A program made the translations under genes and the position numbers. From the NCBI GenBank assembly GCA_964553795.1, contig CAZKMR010000010.1, forward strand, positions 13,468 through 77,467: a DNA stretch of 64,000 bases, written 5' to 3'. Shown piece after piece: positions 16,748 to 25,840 of the stretch. This DNA comes from JADLHS01 sp964553795. Lineage in GTDB: Bacteria > Verrucomicrobiota > Verrucomicrobiia > Limisphaerales > JADLHS01. How positions within the stretch are numbered: position 1 is the stretch's first letter; every line of letters begins with the position of its first letter. The notes under the pieces were generated by a model, which saw only the letters and a program-made list of their open reading frames with translations, was not told where the DNA came from and did not search any database.

Positions 16748-18670
16748 ATGGGCAAAAAATTACAACTGAAGCGGGTGTTGCTGGTGGTAGGCGGTCTGGT
16801 CGGCATCTTCATCCTGTTGGGCGTGCGCCTGGCGGAGTTGCAAGTGTGGCGGCACGAGGAATTGAAGGCGCTCGCGCTGGAGAACACTGTCTATCGGCAG
16901 CGGATTCCGGCGCGCCGGGGCAACATTCTCGATGCGAGAGGCAATTTGCTGGCTTCGAGCACGCTGGTGAAAAATGTCTGTGCCGATCCCACGCTGATTG
17001 GCAATCGGCAGGCGGACGTGGCGCGGGCGATTGCGCCAATTCTCGGGATGAGGGAGGAGGAGGTTTATCAAAAATTGCTGCCGGGGACTTTCGTGCGGGA
17101 TGGGAAAACCAATGTCCTGCGTTATTCACGCATCAAGAAGGAAGTGCCGGTGGAGACCTGGCTCAAAGTCAAGGAGGCCATGGCCAATCTGGTGTTTCCG
17201 GGAGTGGATGAGAAAACGTTGCCGCGGTCGGAACGTCTCTTCCTGGCAAATTTGCGACAAAGCGCCATTGCCACGGAACGTGAGGACGATCAGGTGCGCA
17301 ACTATCCCAACGGCGCCTTGGCGGCGCATGTGCTGGGGTTCGTGGGCCGCAATGGCGATACTAACTCGATTGATTACGGGCAGTTGATTGGCGCGGAAGG
17401 CATCGAACGCGTGTTCGACGACAAACTCGCGGGCACGTCGGGTTGGCGGGTCACCGAACGGGATCGGCGCGGCAACGAAGTGGTGGCATTGCGCGATCAG
17501 GATGTGCCGGCGCGGGACGGTTACAACGTGGTGCTGACGATTGATTCGGTGGTGCAAAACATTTTGGAACGCGCGTTGGAGGAAGCGTGCGAAAAACATA
17601 CGCCGGCCAATATCACCGGAATCGTGATGCGCCCGCGCACGGGCGAGATTCTGGCGATGGCGTCGTTGCCGGACTTCGATCCGAACAACGTCCCGCGGGA
17701 TCCCGAACTGCGGCGCAATCGCTTGATCACCGATGTGTGCGAGCCGGGATCGACGTTCAAAATCGTGGTGGCGGCCGGCGCGCTGAATGACGGCAAGGTG
17801 TCGCTTGGGAAAGTTTACGATTGCGAACGCGGGCAGTTCCGGTTCGGGGGGCGAATTCTGCATGATCATGATCCTTACGGCGCGCTTTCGGTGCTGGGCA
17901 TTATCACCAAGTCGTCGAACATCGGCGCGGCGAAGATCGGCATCGATTTGGGAGAAGACCGGCTTTACGAATACATGTGTGATTTTGGCTTTGGCATGCC
18001 GACGGGCGTGCAGTTGCCGGGTGAATCCCGCGGCATTCTGCATCCGGTGAAGAAGTGGAGCAAAGTTTCCATCGCGCAGATTCCGATGGGCCACGGCGTG
18101 GCGACGACGCGATTGCAAATGGTGATGGCGATGGCGGCGATGGCTAACGACGGTTGGTTGATGCGCCCGATGCTGGTGAGTCAATTGCGGGATACGACCG
18201 GCAACGTGGTGACGCAATATCAGCCGCAACGCGTGCGTCAGGTTGTGAGCGCCAACACCGCCGCGCAGATGGTCAAAGCGCTGAAGACGGTGGTTTCCAC
18301 GGAAGGCACCGCGCCGAAAGCGGTCATGACCAACTACGTCGTCGCCGGTAAGACCGGCACGGCGCAAAAGCCCGGTCCGGGCGGTTACATGCCGGGCAAA
18401 TATATTTCTTCGTTCATTGGCTTTTTCCCCGCCGATAATCCGGAGGTGTGCATCTCCGTCGTGTTGGATGAACCCAAGCGCGGCTATTATGGCGGGGTGG
18501 TGGCGGCTCCGGTGTTCAAGGATGTGGCCACGGAGGTTGCCAGCTATTTGCACATCCCCCCGGACAGCGGTGTCCTGGGGAGCGCGGACCTCGCGGACCG
18601 CGCGCCGGATGTGTCAACCGCCCTGCGCCCGTGGCGAACTGTGGCGGCACAGCAAACCCGAACCCCCTGA
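16748..18670 (+). CDS. ftsI: Septal peptidoglycan transpeptidase (penicillin-binding protein)
   Basis: The class B penicillin-binding protein has about 640 residues and cross-links septal peptidoglycan. A membrane helix at about 10-30 is followed by the dimerisation domain, which starts VYRQRIPARRGNILDARGNLLA. The transpeptidase domain holds all three motifs: STFK (S335), SSN (S389) and KTGT (K535). There is no PASTA domain. The ATG at 16748 is preferred over the upstream in-frame TTG (16733) and GTG (16736), because MGKKLQLKRVLLVVGG is a normal basic-plus-helix start. In most clusters murE comes next; here it does not. Confidence 0.95.
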   Translation: MGKKLQLKRVLLVVGGLVGIFILLGVRLAELQVWRHEELKALALENTVYRQRIPARRGNILDARGNLLASSTLVKNVCADPTLIGNRQADVARAIAPILGMREEEVYQKLLPGTFVRDGKTNVLRYSRIKKEVPVETWLKVKEAMANLVFPGVDEKTLPRSERLFLANLRQSAIATEREDDQVRNYPNGALAAHVLGFVGRNGDTNSIDYGQLIGAEGIERVFDDKLAGTSGWRVTERDRRGNEVVALRDQDVPARDGYNVVLTIDSVVQNILERALEEACEKHTPANITGIVMRPRTGEILAMASLPDFDPNNVPRDPELRRNRLITDVCEPGSTFKIVVAAGALNDGKVSLGKVYDCERGQFRFGGRILHDHDPYGALSVLGIITKSSNIGAAKIGIDLGEDRLYEYMCDFGFGMPTGVQLPGESRGILHPVKKWSKVSIAQIPMGHGVATTRLQMVMAMAAMANDGWLMRPMLVSQLRDTTGNVVTQYQPQRVRQVVSANTAAQMVKALKTVVSTEGTAPKAVMTNYVVAGKTGTAQKPGPGGYMPGKYISSFIGFFPADNPEVCISVVLDEPKRGYYGGVVAAPVFKDVATEVASYLHIPPDSGVLGSADLADRAPDVSTALRPWRTVAAQQTRTP

Positions 18671-18673
18671 CCT

Positions 18674-18874
18674 ATGAATCCAAACAGCATCTCGCACCGG
18701 TTGTTTGCCGCCTCATTGTCGCAGGCCGCCCCGGCGCCAGCGAAACGTCCCGTTCGGACGCCGGCGAAAATCGCGTTCAAAGCGCATGCTTCGAAAGTGT
18801 CGCCGGCCATCAACGCCGCGGCGCGCAACATCAGCGAGTGGTCCTGGAGTGGTTGGCAACACACGACCACCTGA
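18674..18874 (+). CDS. Possible small protein between ftsI and the SIMPL gene
   Basis: The 66-residue frame starts with ATG three bases after the ftsI stop and ends three bases before the next gene, so it fits the operon spacing exactly. The protein is Ala/Ser/Pro-rich and basic (MNPNSISHRLFAASLSQ, APAPAKRPVRTPAKIAFKAH) and ends with two Trp residues (SEWSWSGWQHTTT). I recognise no family and no membrane helix. It may be a real small protein or filler sequence that happens to stay open. Confidence 0.45.
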   Translation: MNPNSISHRLFAASLSQAAPAPAKRPVRTPAKIAFKAHASKVSPAINAAARNISEWSWSGWQHTTT

Positions 18875-18877
18875 CGC

Positions 18878-19618
18878 ATGAACGGAATCGCGAAACCGCA
18901 TTTGCTCGGACTGGTGGCGGGATTTTTTCTCGCCACCGGGCTGGTGGTTTCGGCGCTGCTGGCGACCACGGCCTGGCTCAAAGTCAAAAACACGCAGTTC
19001 ATCACGGTGAAAGGCTCGGCGCGCAAAAATGTGCGGGCGGATTTGACGGTGTGGCGGGGAACGTTCAGCACTCAAGCGGCAACCTTGCTGGAGGCGCAAC
19101 GACAATTGAAAGGGGACGCCGAAAAAGTGCGGGCGTTTATCGCGGCGCGCGGCGTGACCAATTTTTCCTTCACGCCTATCGGCATTGATGACGTGCGCGG
19201 CACGTTGACCGATGCGACCGGACTGACACAGCCGCAGATTTTGGGGTATCGGTTGAGTCAGACCGTGCGCGTTGAATCGAGCGAGGTAGATTTGATGAAT
19301 GAACTGGATCGCGATTCGGTGGCGCTGGTGGAACAAGGCGTTTTGTTCACGGCGCAGGCGCCGGAGTTTTTGTACACCAAAGCCGGCGAAGCGAAGGTGG
19401 AGATGCTGGCGGAAGCCACGCGCGATGCGCGGACCCGCGCCGAACAGATTGCCCAGCAAGGGGCGCGGCAAATTGCGCGCTTGCACGACGCGAACATGGG
19501 CGTGATTCAGATTGTTCCAATTTACAGCGGCCAGACCAGTTGGGAGGGGATGAATGATACATCCTCGCTGGACAAGACCATCACGGCGGTGGTGACCGCG
19601 ACGTTTGCCTTGAAATGA
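18878..19618 (+). CDS. SIMPL-domain protein (DUF541)
   Basis: The 246-residue protein has one N-terminal membrane helix (about 7-29: LLGLVAGFFLATGLVVSALL) and an exported SIMPL domain. That domain shows FITVKGSARKNVRADLTVWRGTFSTQAA, GVTNFSFTPIGIDD, GYRLSQTVRVESSEVD and the helix AGEAKVEMLAEATRDARTRA, a layout typical of the family. SIMPL/DUF541 proteins are envelope proteins of poorly known function. It sits between ftsI and murF where murE is normally found. Whether it works in division or only shares the transcript is unknown. The murF start lies three bases beyond its stop. Confidence 0.85.
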   Translation: MNGIAKPHLLGLVAGFFLATGLVVSALLATTAWLKVKNTQFITVKGSARKNVRADLTVWRGTFSTQAATLLEAQRQLKGDAEKVRAFIAARGVTNFSFTPIGIDDVRGTLTDATGLTQPQILGYRLSQTVRVESSEVDLMNELDRDSVALVEQGVLFTAQAPEFLYTKAGEAKVEMLAEATRDARTRAEQIAQQGARQIARLHDANMGVIQIVPIYSGQTSWEGMNDTSSLDKTITAVVTATFALK

Positions 19619-19621
19619 ATT

Positions 19622-21019
19622 GTGGAAACCAGGGATGTGGAATTTGTAGTGGCGGCGGGTGCCGGGGAACTCGTGCAGGGTTCGCCCGCGACGCCCATTC
19701 GGCGCGTGAACACGGATTCGCGGCAGGCGCAGCCGGGAGATTTGTTTGTTGCCTTGAGTGGAGAACGATTCGATGGCCATGAATTTATTGCGGAAGTGGC
19801 GCAAAAAGGCGCGGCGGCGGTCCTCGTCGAAGAAACGCGTCGTTTGCCTGCGCTGCCGAATTGTGTGGTGATTGCCGTGGCGAATACCCGGCAGGCCTAC
19901 GGTCGGATTGCGGCGGCGTATCGAAAACAATTCACGCTGCCGATGATCGCGGTGGGCGGCTCGAACGGCAAGACGAGCACGAAGGAACTTATTGCGGCGG
20001 TGTTGCGGCAGAAACTAAACCCGCTGTGGAGCGAAGCCAGTTTCAATAATGATGTCGGCGTGCCGGCGACGTTGTTGCGGTTGGACCAAACGCACCGGGC
20101 GGCAGTGCTGGAAGTGGGTACCAATCATCCCGGCGAACTGGCGGCGCTGGTGGGGCTGATTGAACCGCAGTTCGGGGTGATCACGAATATCGGCCGCGAG
20201 CATTTGGAATTTTTCACGGATTTGGAAGGCGTGGCGCGCGAGGAAGGGGCGCTGGCGGAAGCGTTGCCAGCAAATGGTAAATTGTTTTTGAACGGTGATG
20301 ACGAATGGAGCGATGCAATTGCGAAACGCACGCAAGCGGTGGTGACGCGCGTCGGAAGCGGCGCACATTGCGAGTGGCGCGTGAGCACCGTGAAGATGGA
20401 CAAGAACGGTTCGACATTCACCGTGACCGCGCCGACGAAGGAATTCAGTGGTGCGTATCGCATCAGTCTGTTGGGCCGACATCAGGTCGGCAACGCGTTG
20501 TTCGCCATTGCACTGGGCGCGGAACTGGGATTGAACCGCGCGGAAATCAAACAAGGGTTGGCGACATGCGAACCGGCGAAGATGCGGTTGCAACTGTATG
20601 AAGCGGCCGGGGTGCGCGTGTTGGATGACGCCTACAATGCGAATGCGGATTCGATGGTGGCGGCGTTGCAGGTGTTGCAGGAATTGCCGTGCAAAGGTCG
20701 GCGCGTGGCGGTGCTTGGCGACATGGCGGAACTCGGGGCGCACAGCGAAAGCGCGCATGCCGAAGTCGGACGACGCGCGGCGGAGTTGGGCGTGGAACAA
20801 TTGATCGCGGTGGGCAAGATGGCCGGCACGATGGCTCAAGCGGCGCGCGGCGCGGGGTTGAGTCGTGTGATTGAATTGGCCGATGCCGAAGCGGCGGCCA
20901 CGGCAATCAAATCATTTTTGAAACCCGGCGATACGGTGTTGCTGAAAGCGTCGCGGTCATCGCGATTGGAACGCATCGCCCAGGCGTTGAAAGCGGAAGA
21001 AGCGGGCAAGCGCAATTGA
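19622..21019 (+). CDS. murF: UDP-N-acetylmuramoyl-tripeptide--D-alanyl-D-alanine ligase
   Basis: The 465-residue MurF adds D-Ala-D-Ala to the UDP-MurNAc-tripeptide with ATP. The N-terminal uridine-binding domain has RRVNTDSRQAQPGDLFVALSG. The ATPase domain has the P-loop GGSNGKTSTKELI, LEVGTNHPGELAALV and TNIGREHLEFF. The C-terminal ligase domain has VLDDAYNANADSMVAAL and VAVLGDMAELG. The start is a GTG at 19622, three bases after the SIMPL gene. murE, which supplies the substrate, is not in the window, so that step must be encoded elsewhere. Confidence 0.95.
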   Translation: METRDVEFVVAAGAGELVQGSPATPIRRVNTDSRQAQPGDLFVALSGERFDGHEFIAEVAQKGAAAVLVEETRRLPALPNCVVIAVANTRQAYGRIAAAYRKQFTLPMIAVGGSNGKTSTKELIAAVLRQKLNPLWSEASFNNDVGVPATLLRLDQTHRAAVLEVGTNHPGELAALVGLIEPQFGVITNIGREHLEFFTDLEGVAREEGALAEALPANGKLFLNGDDEWSDAIAKRTQAVVTRVGSGAHCEWRVSTVKMDKNGSTFTVTAPTKEFSGAYRISLLGRHQVGNALFAIALGAELGLNRAEIKQGLATCEPAKMRLQLYEAAGVRVLDDAYNANADSMVAALQVLQELPCKGRRVAVLGDMAELGAHSESAHAEVGRRAAELGVEQLIAVGKMAGTMAQAARGAGLSRVIELADAEAAATAIKSFLKPGDTVLLKASRSSRLERIAQALKAEEAGKRN

Positions 21020-21088
21020 CCGACGCGCGAGCCAGGTGGGACTGGAGCGCGACAATGCGCGAACCAGAGCGCGAACGAATGGAAGCGA

Positions 21089-22273
21089 ATGTTATTTTAT
21101 CTCAGTCAGGCAATCCTCGGATGGGCGGAGGGCACGGATTGGGCGCCGTATGTGTCGTTTCTGCGGCTGTTCCGCTACATCACGTTTCGCTCGGCCGGCG
21201 CGGCCATCACGGCGTTTCTGCTGAGTCTGTGGCTCGGGCCGAAAGTGATCGCCTGGCTAAAGCGTTTGAAATTCGGACAGGAGTACAAGGACCTCGCGGA
21301 TCAGGCGGGGGATTTCAAGACGCGGGTGTTGAGCAAAAAGGGAACGCCGACGATGGGCGGAATTCTCATCGTGTTGGTGCTGAATCTGACCGCGATTTTG
21401 TGGGCGGAGATGAATCCGTTGCTGGAGTTGACGTTGTTGGCGGTGCTGGTGCTGACGGGATTGGGGTTTTACGACGATTACGCGAAGATCATCAAACAGC
21501 AGGGGGGCGGGGCGCCGCCGCACGTGAAGTTGTGGGTGCAGTTTGCGGTGGCGATTTTTGTGGCGGTGTATTTGTGGAAGTTGCCGATGTCGAGTTGGCT
21601 GCGGTTGCCGGAACTGGCGTCACCGTTGCAGAACAACCTGGTCAGTACGTTGATGCTGCCGTTTTACAAGTATCCGATTCAATGCGGGGCGGTGATTGGA
21701 TTGATTGTGGTGGTGCTGACGATTGTGGGCAGTTCCAATGCGGTGAATCTGACCGACGGACTCGATGGTTTGGCGATTGGCTGCACCGTGATCACGTCCA
21801 TCGTGTTTCTTGTGCTGACGTATCTGGCGAGCAATTTCAAGTATGCGACGTATTTGCAGATACCCTATGTGCATGGCGCGGGCGAGTTAACGGTGTTTTG
21901 TGCGGCGATGATCGGCGCGGGCATGGGGTTTTTATGGTTCAACTGTCATCCGGCGCAGGTGTTCATGGGCGACACCGGGTCGCTGGCGCTGGGCGGGGCG
22001 TTGGGATTGATTGCCGTTTTGATTCATCAACCGTTTCTGCTGGTGATTGCCGGCGGCGTGTTTGTGATGGAAGCCGGGTCGGTGATCATCCAGAAGGGCT
22101 GGTTCAAGTACACGCGGAAACGGTTTGGGGAAGGTCGGCGATTCTTTTTAATGGCGCCGATTCATCATCATTTTGAGAAGAAGGGCTGGTATGAAGCGCA
22201 GGTGGTGACGCGGTTTTACATTTTATGTGTGTTGTTTGCGGTGGTGGCTTTGAGCACGCTAAAGATTCGGTGA
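21089..22273 (+). CDS. mraY: Phospho-N-acetylmuramoyl-pentapeptide transferase
   Basis: The 394-residue polytopic enzyme moves phospho-MurNAc-pentapeptide to undecaprenyl phosphate, making lipid I. Clear marks are KKGTPTMGGILIVLVL, the catalytic GFYDDYAKIIKQ (DD pair), SNAVNLTDGLDGLAIG, MGDTGSLALGGALG, and the C-terminal FFLMAPIHHHFEKKGW with the HHH motif. About ten membrane helices are visible. The ATG at 21089 leads into MLFYLSQAILGW, the normal N-terminus. It is separated from murF by 69 bases, and a 468-base space follows, which breaks the otherwise compact cluster. Confidence 0.96.
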   Translation: MLFYLSQAILGWAEGTDWAPYVSFLRLFRYITFRSAGAAITAFLLSLWLGPKVIAWLKRLKFGQEYKDLADQAGDFKTRVLSKKGTPTMGGILIVLVLNLTAILWAEMNPLLELTLLAVLVLTGLGFYDDYAKIIKQQGGGAPPHVKLWVQFAVAIFVAVYLWKLPMSSWLRLPELASPLQNNLVSTLMLPFYKYPIQCGAVIGLIVVVLTIVGSSNAVNLTDGLDGLAIGCTVITSIVFLVLTYLASNFKYATYLQIPYVHGAGELTVFCAAMIGAGMGFLWFNCHPAQVFMGDTGSLALGGALGLIAVLIHQPFLLVIAGGVFVMEAGSVIIQKGWFKYTRKRFGEGRRFFLMAPIHHHFEKKGWYEAQVVTRFYILCVLFAVVALSTLKIR

Positions 22274-22741
22274 TTTACCCGGAGTGCGAGCCAGCCGCCT
22301 GCTGCTAAAGCGGATGGCGCGCCGGTGGGAGCGGTCGGGGGAGTGTGATGCGGACGTGGCGGAACGCTGCGGAAAATGGTCGTGGAATCGGGCGCTTTAC
22401 TCCTTGCGGCTGGTGCGGTTCGTTGTTAGAAAATCTGTCGAAGCGGAGCTGTTTTGTCAGTGCTGAGCGGTTAGTGCGGCAAGCAGCCCGTGGATTTCCT
22501 GCTTCGACGGTTTTTCGCGTCAGTGTTTTTGATGTGAAAGCCTTTGAAGGTGAGGGAAATCAATTAGTAGGGGTGCGCGAATGTCGCACCCCAAGATACG
22601 CGGCAAAAATGACAATCCGCCCGAGTGCGAGCGGCGGTTGCCGGAAGCGAAGAATTTGCTGTCGGTTCTTTTGAGGGAAGAACCCGCAACAGAAATTAAC
22701 CAAACAAACCTCAATGAAAGGACGCGATTCGCGCCAAGACA
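22274..22741 (+). other. 468-base intergenic space in the dcw cluster, with two hairpins
   Basis: No convincing gene lies here; the frame open at 22345-22674 has an implausible Cys/Arg-rich translation. Two structures stand out: GGGGTGCG (22570-22577) with CGCACCCC (22585-22592), and GGTTCTT (22664-22670) with AAGAACC (22678-22684). Neither has a T tract. This is where murD normally lies. The space probably holds a transcript end and a new promoter for the LysM-ftsW half, but I could not pick out convincing promoter boxes. Confidence 0.4.
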
Positions 22742-23446
22742 ATGAATAGCCCCAGTCCGTTGATCCCCCAAGGTTCCAATTTGGAACAACAGAACAAAGC
22801 CCGCTCCAGTCTCAAAGTAAAAATCTTTTGCGCGTTGGGCGTGAACGTCGCCGTGTTGCTGGTGTTGCTGATGCAAGGTTGCAAACGCGAGCAACCGCAG
22901 ATGGAAACCATCACCAGCGATCTGCCGCCGGTGTATGACGAATCCAATCAACCGCCGGTGCTCACGGATTATGGCCAGCCAGGCATCGCCGATCCGGGCA
23001 CGAGCAATATCCCGCCCTCGACCGCTACGATCCCGGGATTGCCGCCTGTGACGGAAACTTACGTGCCGCCGACGCCACCGCCACCCGCGCCGGAAGTGGC
23101 GGCGACCGAATACACCATTCAGCGCGGCGACACCTACTCGTCCATCGCGCCCAAGTTCAACATCAGCGTTAGCGCCTTGCAGGCGGCGAATCCGAGTGTG
23201 GATCCGACGCGTTTGCAGATTGGCAAGAAATTGGTGATCCCCGCGCCGACGGCGTCCACCGGTGCGAGCACTGCTCCGACAGTGAATGCCGCGCTGGGCG
23301 AAACCATTTATACGGTGAAATCCGGCGACACGCTCAGCCGCATCGCGAGCCAGTATCGCACCACCGTTTCGGCCATCAAAGCGGCCAATGGCTTGCAAAC
23401 GGACCGCATCAAGGTGGGCGATAAGCTGAAGATTCCGGCCAAGTAA
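22742..23446 (+). CDS. Membrane-anchored protein with two LysM domains
   Basis: In this 234-residue protein about 25 cytoplasmic residues precede a helix (KIFCALGVNVAVLLVLLMQG). A Pro-rich linker (about 50-115) contains PPTPPPPAPE. Two LysM domains follow: TEYTIQRGDTYSSIAPKFNI...LQIGKKLVIPA and ETIYTVKSGDTLSRIASQYR...IKVGDKLKIPAK. LysM domains bind GlcNAc-containing glycans, so it probably holds on to peptidoglycan from the inner membrane. A Cys follows the helix (LMQGCKR), but it does not fit a good lipobox and lies too far from the N-terminus. It occupies the place of murD before ftsW. Confidence 0.88.
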   Translation: MNSPSPLIPQGSNLEQQNKARSSLKVKIFCALGVNVAVLLVLLMQGCKREQPQMETITSDLPPVYDESNQPPVLTDYGQPGIADPGTSNIPPSTATIPGLPPVTETYVPPTPPPPAPEVAATEYTIQRGDTYSSIAPKFNISVSALQAANPSVDPTRLQIGKKLVIPAPTASTGASTAPTVNAALGETIYTVKSGDTLSRIASQYRTTVSAIKAANGLQTDRIKVGDKLKIPAK

Positions 23447-23459
23447 ATTACGCCGACTG

Positions 23460-23483
23460 CCGCCGCGGCAAATTCCGCGGCGG
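23460..23483 (+). terminator. Terminator or attenuator hairpin before ftsW
   Basis: CCGCCGCGG (23460-23468) pairs perfectly with CCGCGGCGG (23475-23483) around a 6-base loop, followed by TTTGCGTT. The stem is very stable but the T tract is short. It lies 13 bases before the ftsW ATG, so it could limit read-through or affect ftsW translation. Confidence 0.5.
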
Positions 23484-23495
23484 TTTGCGTTGGAC

Positions 23496-24647
23496 ATGAA
23501 AACCGCCGTCACCACGCTCGCCTTTTGCATCGCTGCCCTGCTGACGCTCGGGCTGGTGATGTTGTACAGCGCGAGTATGAACATGCCGGACAAACAGCAA
23601 GTGATGAAGGGGGCGCAGTTGCTGATGACGCAGGCGGTTTGGTGCGGGCTGGGTTTGGTGGCCTGCTTCGTGGCGGCGAGTCTGGATTACCGATTGCTCC
23701 GGAAGTTTGCGTGGCCGATTTTCATCGTCGGTCTGATTCTGCTGGTCCTCGTGTTGGTGCCCGGCATCGGCCATCGCATCAAGGGCGCCAGCCGGTGGTT
23801 CAAATTTGCCGGCGTCAGTTTTCAACCGTCCGAACTGGCCAAGATCGCGCTCGTCATCGTGCTCGCGTGGTATTGCGAGCGTTACCAACGGCAAATGCGC
23901 GATTGGAAACGCGGCGTGGTGATTCCGGGAATTATCATCGCGCCGATGTTGGCGTTGATCTTTGTCGAGCCGGATCGCGGCACGACGATTCTGTTGGCGG
24001 CGGTTTGTGGCGGGATGCTGGTGCTGGCCGGCGTGCAATGGCGCTTCATTATTCCACCGGTGCTGTTGGGCATTGCGGGACTGGCGGTTTCCTTGTGGCA
24101 CGATCCCATGCGCATGAAACGCATCTTTAGTTGGCTGTACCTCGAGGAAAATAAAGAAGGCGTCGGCTATCAGGCGTATCAAGCGATGATTGCACTCGGT
24201 TCAGGTGGTTGGTTCGGCCTCGGGTTGGGGAATGGCCGGCAGAAACTGGGTTTTGTGCCCGAGCATCACACGGATTTTATTCTCTCCATCATCGGCGAGG
24301 AACTGGGGCTCGTTGCCACCTTGGGCGTGGTGCTGGGATTTGCGTTGATCGTGATTTGCGGTTTTTACATCGCGGTGCATGCGCGCGATACGTTCGGCAT
24401 GATGCTCGCCTCCGGCGTCACTTTGCTCATTGGCTTGCAGGCGTTCATCAACATCGGCGTTGTCACGAGCGCGCTGCCGAATAAAGGCCTGGCCTTGCCA
24501 TTCATCAGTTACGGTGGCTCGAATCTGGTCGCGATGCTGACATGTGCCGGGTTGTTATTTGGTGTGGCGCGCCAGGCGCGCGCTCCCGAATTCAAGTCAG
24601 CCAATCCCTTCGCCGCCTCGGAACTTCCCACGGCGCAAACCACATGA
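23496..24647 (+). CDS. ftsW: Septal peptidoglycan glycosyltransferase FtsW
   Basis: This SEDS-family membrane protein has about 383 residues and polymerises glycan strands at the septum with FtsI. It shows about ten membrane helices and the family segments GLVMLYSASM, IGHRIKGASRWFKFAGVSFQPSELAKIALVI, FVEPDRGTTILL, QAYQAMIALGSGGWFGLGLG, HTDFILSIIGEELGL and ALPNKGLALPFISYGGSNL. The ATG at 23496 is preferred to the TTG at 23490. The last bases overlap the murG start (ATGA), indicating coupled translation. Confidence 0.95.
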   Translation: MKTAVTTLAFCIAALLTLGLVMLYSASMNMPDKQQVMKGAQLLMTQAVWCGLGLVACFVAASLDYRLLRKFAWPIFIVGLILLVLVLVPGIGHRIKGASRWFKFAGVSFQPSELAKIALVIVLAWYCERYQRQMRDWKRGVVIPGIIIAPMLALIFVEPDRGTTILLAAVCGGMLVLAGVQWRFIIPPVLLGIAGLAVSLWHDPMRMKRIFSWLYLEENKEGVGYQAYQAMIALGSGGWFGLGLGNGRQKLGFVPEHHTDFILSIIGEELGLVATLGVVLGFALIVICGFYIAVHARDTFGMMLASGVTLLIGLQAFINIGVVTSALPNKGLALPFISYGGSNLVAMLTCAGLLFGVARQARAPEFKSANPFAASELPTAQTT

Positions 24648-25840
24648 GTTCCCGGCGCGAATCCTCAGCCCACGTCGCGATTGCCTGCGGCGGCACGGGC
24701 GGACACCTATTTCCCGGGTTGGCCGTGGCGGCAGAATTACAAGCGCGTGGCAGCGCGGTCAGCGTGTTGATTTCGCCCAAAGAAGTGGATCAACAGGCCG
24801 TAAAATCCGCGCGCGACGTGCAAGTGTTCACGCTGCCCGCCGTTGCGTTGCAACGCGGCAATCGGCTCGCATTCGGTTATGGTTTTGGGCGCTCCTGGCT
24901 CGCCGCGCGGCGACTGTTCAAGAACACGCGCCCGACGGCCGTGTTGGCCATGGGCGGATTCACTGCCGCTCCCCCGGTGTTGGCGGCGCGTTGGTTGGGC
25001 GTGAAGACGTTCCTGCACGAATCCAACACCATTCCCGGTCGCGCCAACCGCTGGTTGGCGCGTTGGGTGGATCAGGCCTTTGTCGGTTTTCCGCAAACGG
25101 AAGGGCGACTCTCGGCCCGCACAGTCAGTGTGACTGGCACGCCGGTGCGACCGACATTTCAAGTGCGGGAAGCGACGGCTTGTCGCACCGCCCTCGGACT
25201 CGACCCGAATCGCCCGGTCGTTCTCGTCATGGGCGGCAGTCAGGGCGCGAGTGGGATCAACGATCTGGTGATCAAGGCGCTTCCCGGTTGGGCGCGCCAC
25301 GCCGACACGTGGCAATGGTTGCATCTCACGGGACCCAACGATGTCGAAAAGGTACAACGCGCCTACGTGCAACATCGCTGCACCGCCGTTGTGCGACCGT
25401 TTCTGGCGGAAATGGATTTGGCGCTGGGCGCGGCCACCGCTTGCATCAGCCGGGCCGGTGCGTCTTCGCTCGCGGAATTGGCGGCGGTGCGCTTGCCCGC
25501 GCTGCTCGTGCCCTATCCCACGGCCGCGGACAATCATCAATGGCACAACGCGCGCGCCTTCGAAGAAACCGGCGCCGCGCAAACGCTGGATCAACGACTG
25601 GCGACACCGGAAAAAGTATGTCGCGCGTTGGTTGAATTGATGGAAGACGAAGGCGAACGCGCCAGCATCAAAGCGGCTTTGGCGCGATGGCACGCGCCGC
25701 GCGCGGCAGAGATCATTGCAGAAAAAATTCTGCAAAGTGTCATCCAGCCCAATGGCGCTGGCGCTGTAAATGCGGCGTCAGACTTGAAATCTGCCGCGGA
25801 GGAAAATCGCGCGGTGCTGGAGCGCGCGCCGGTCGCATGA
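24644..25840 (+). CDS. murG: UDP-GlcNAc:lipid I N-acetylglucosaminyltransferase
   Basis: The 398-residue MurG converts lipid I to lipid II at the inner face of the membrane. The N-terminal domain has the membrane-docking loop ACGGTGGHLFPGLAVA, then VLAMGGFTAAPPVLAA and LHESNTIPGRANRWLAR. The C-terminal nucleotide-binding domain has VLVMGGSQGASGIND, then the segment CISRAGASSLAELAAVRLPA and PTAADNHQWHNA. The ATG at 24644 overlaps the ftsW stop; an open stretch from 24542 is the end of ftsW in another frame. An extra tail of about 35 residues after AEKILQSV is not typical. The gene ends in an ATGA overlap with murB; murC, usually next, is missing. Confidence 0.95.
   Translation: MSSRRESSAHVAIACGGTGGHLFPGLAVAAELQARGSAVSVLISPKEVDQQAVKSARDVQVFTLPAVALQRGNRLAFGYGFGRSWLAARRLFKNTRPTAVLAMGGFTAAPPVLAARWLGVKTFLHESNTIPGRANRWLARWVDQAFVGFPQTEGRLSARTVSVTGTPVRPTFQVREATACRTALGLDPNRPVVLVMGGSQGASGINDLVIKALPGWARHADTWQWLHLTGPNDVEKVQRAYVQHRCTAVVRPFLAEMDLALGAATACISRAGASSLAELAAVRLPALLVPYPTAADNHQWHNARAFEETGAAQTLDQRLATPEKVCRALVELMEDEGERASIKAALARWHAPRAAEIIAEKILQSVIQPNGAGAVNAASDLKSAAEENRAVLERAPVA

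Noticed and set aside
17126..18553. 475-codon minus-strand frame opposite ftsI
   Set aside because: Same composition bias (His/Arg-rich), no start context and no family features; ftsI motifs on the plus strand are complete.
21016..22176. 386-codon plus-strand frame overlapping mraY
   Set aside because: Gly/Val/Asp-rich shadow; mraY in the other frame has every catalytic motif.
22345..22674. 109-codon frame in the mraY-LysM space
   Set aside because: Cys/Arg-rich translation, no regular structure, stem-loops inside it; kept only as an intergenic note.
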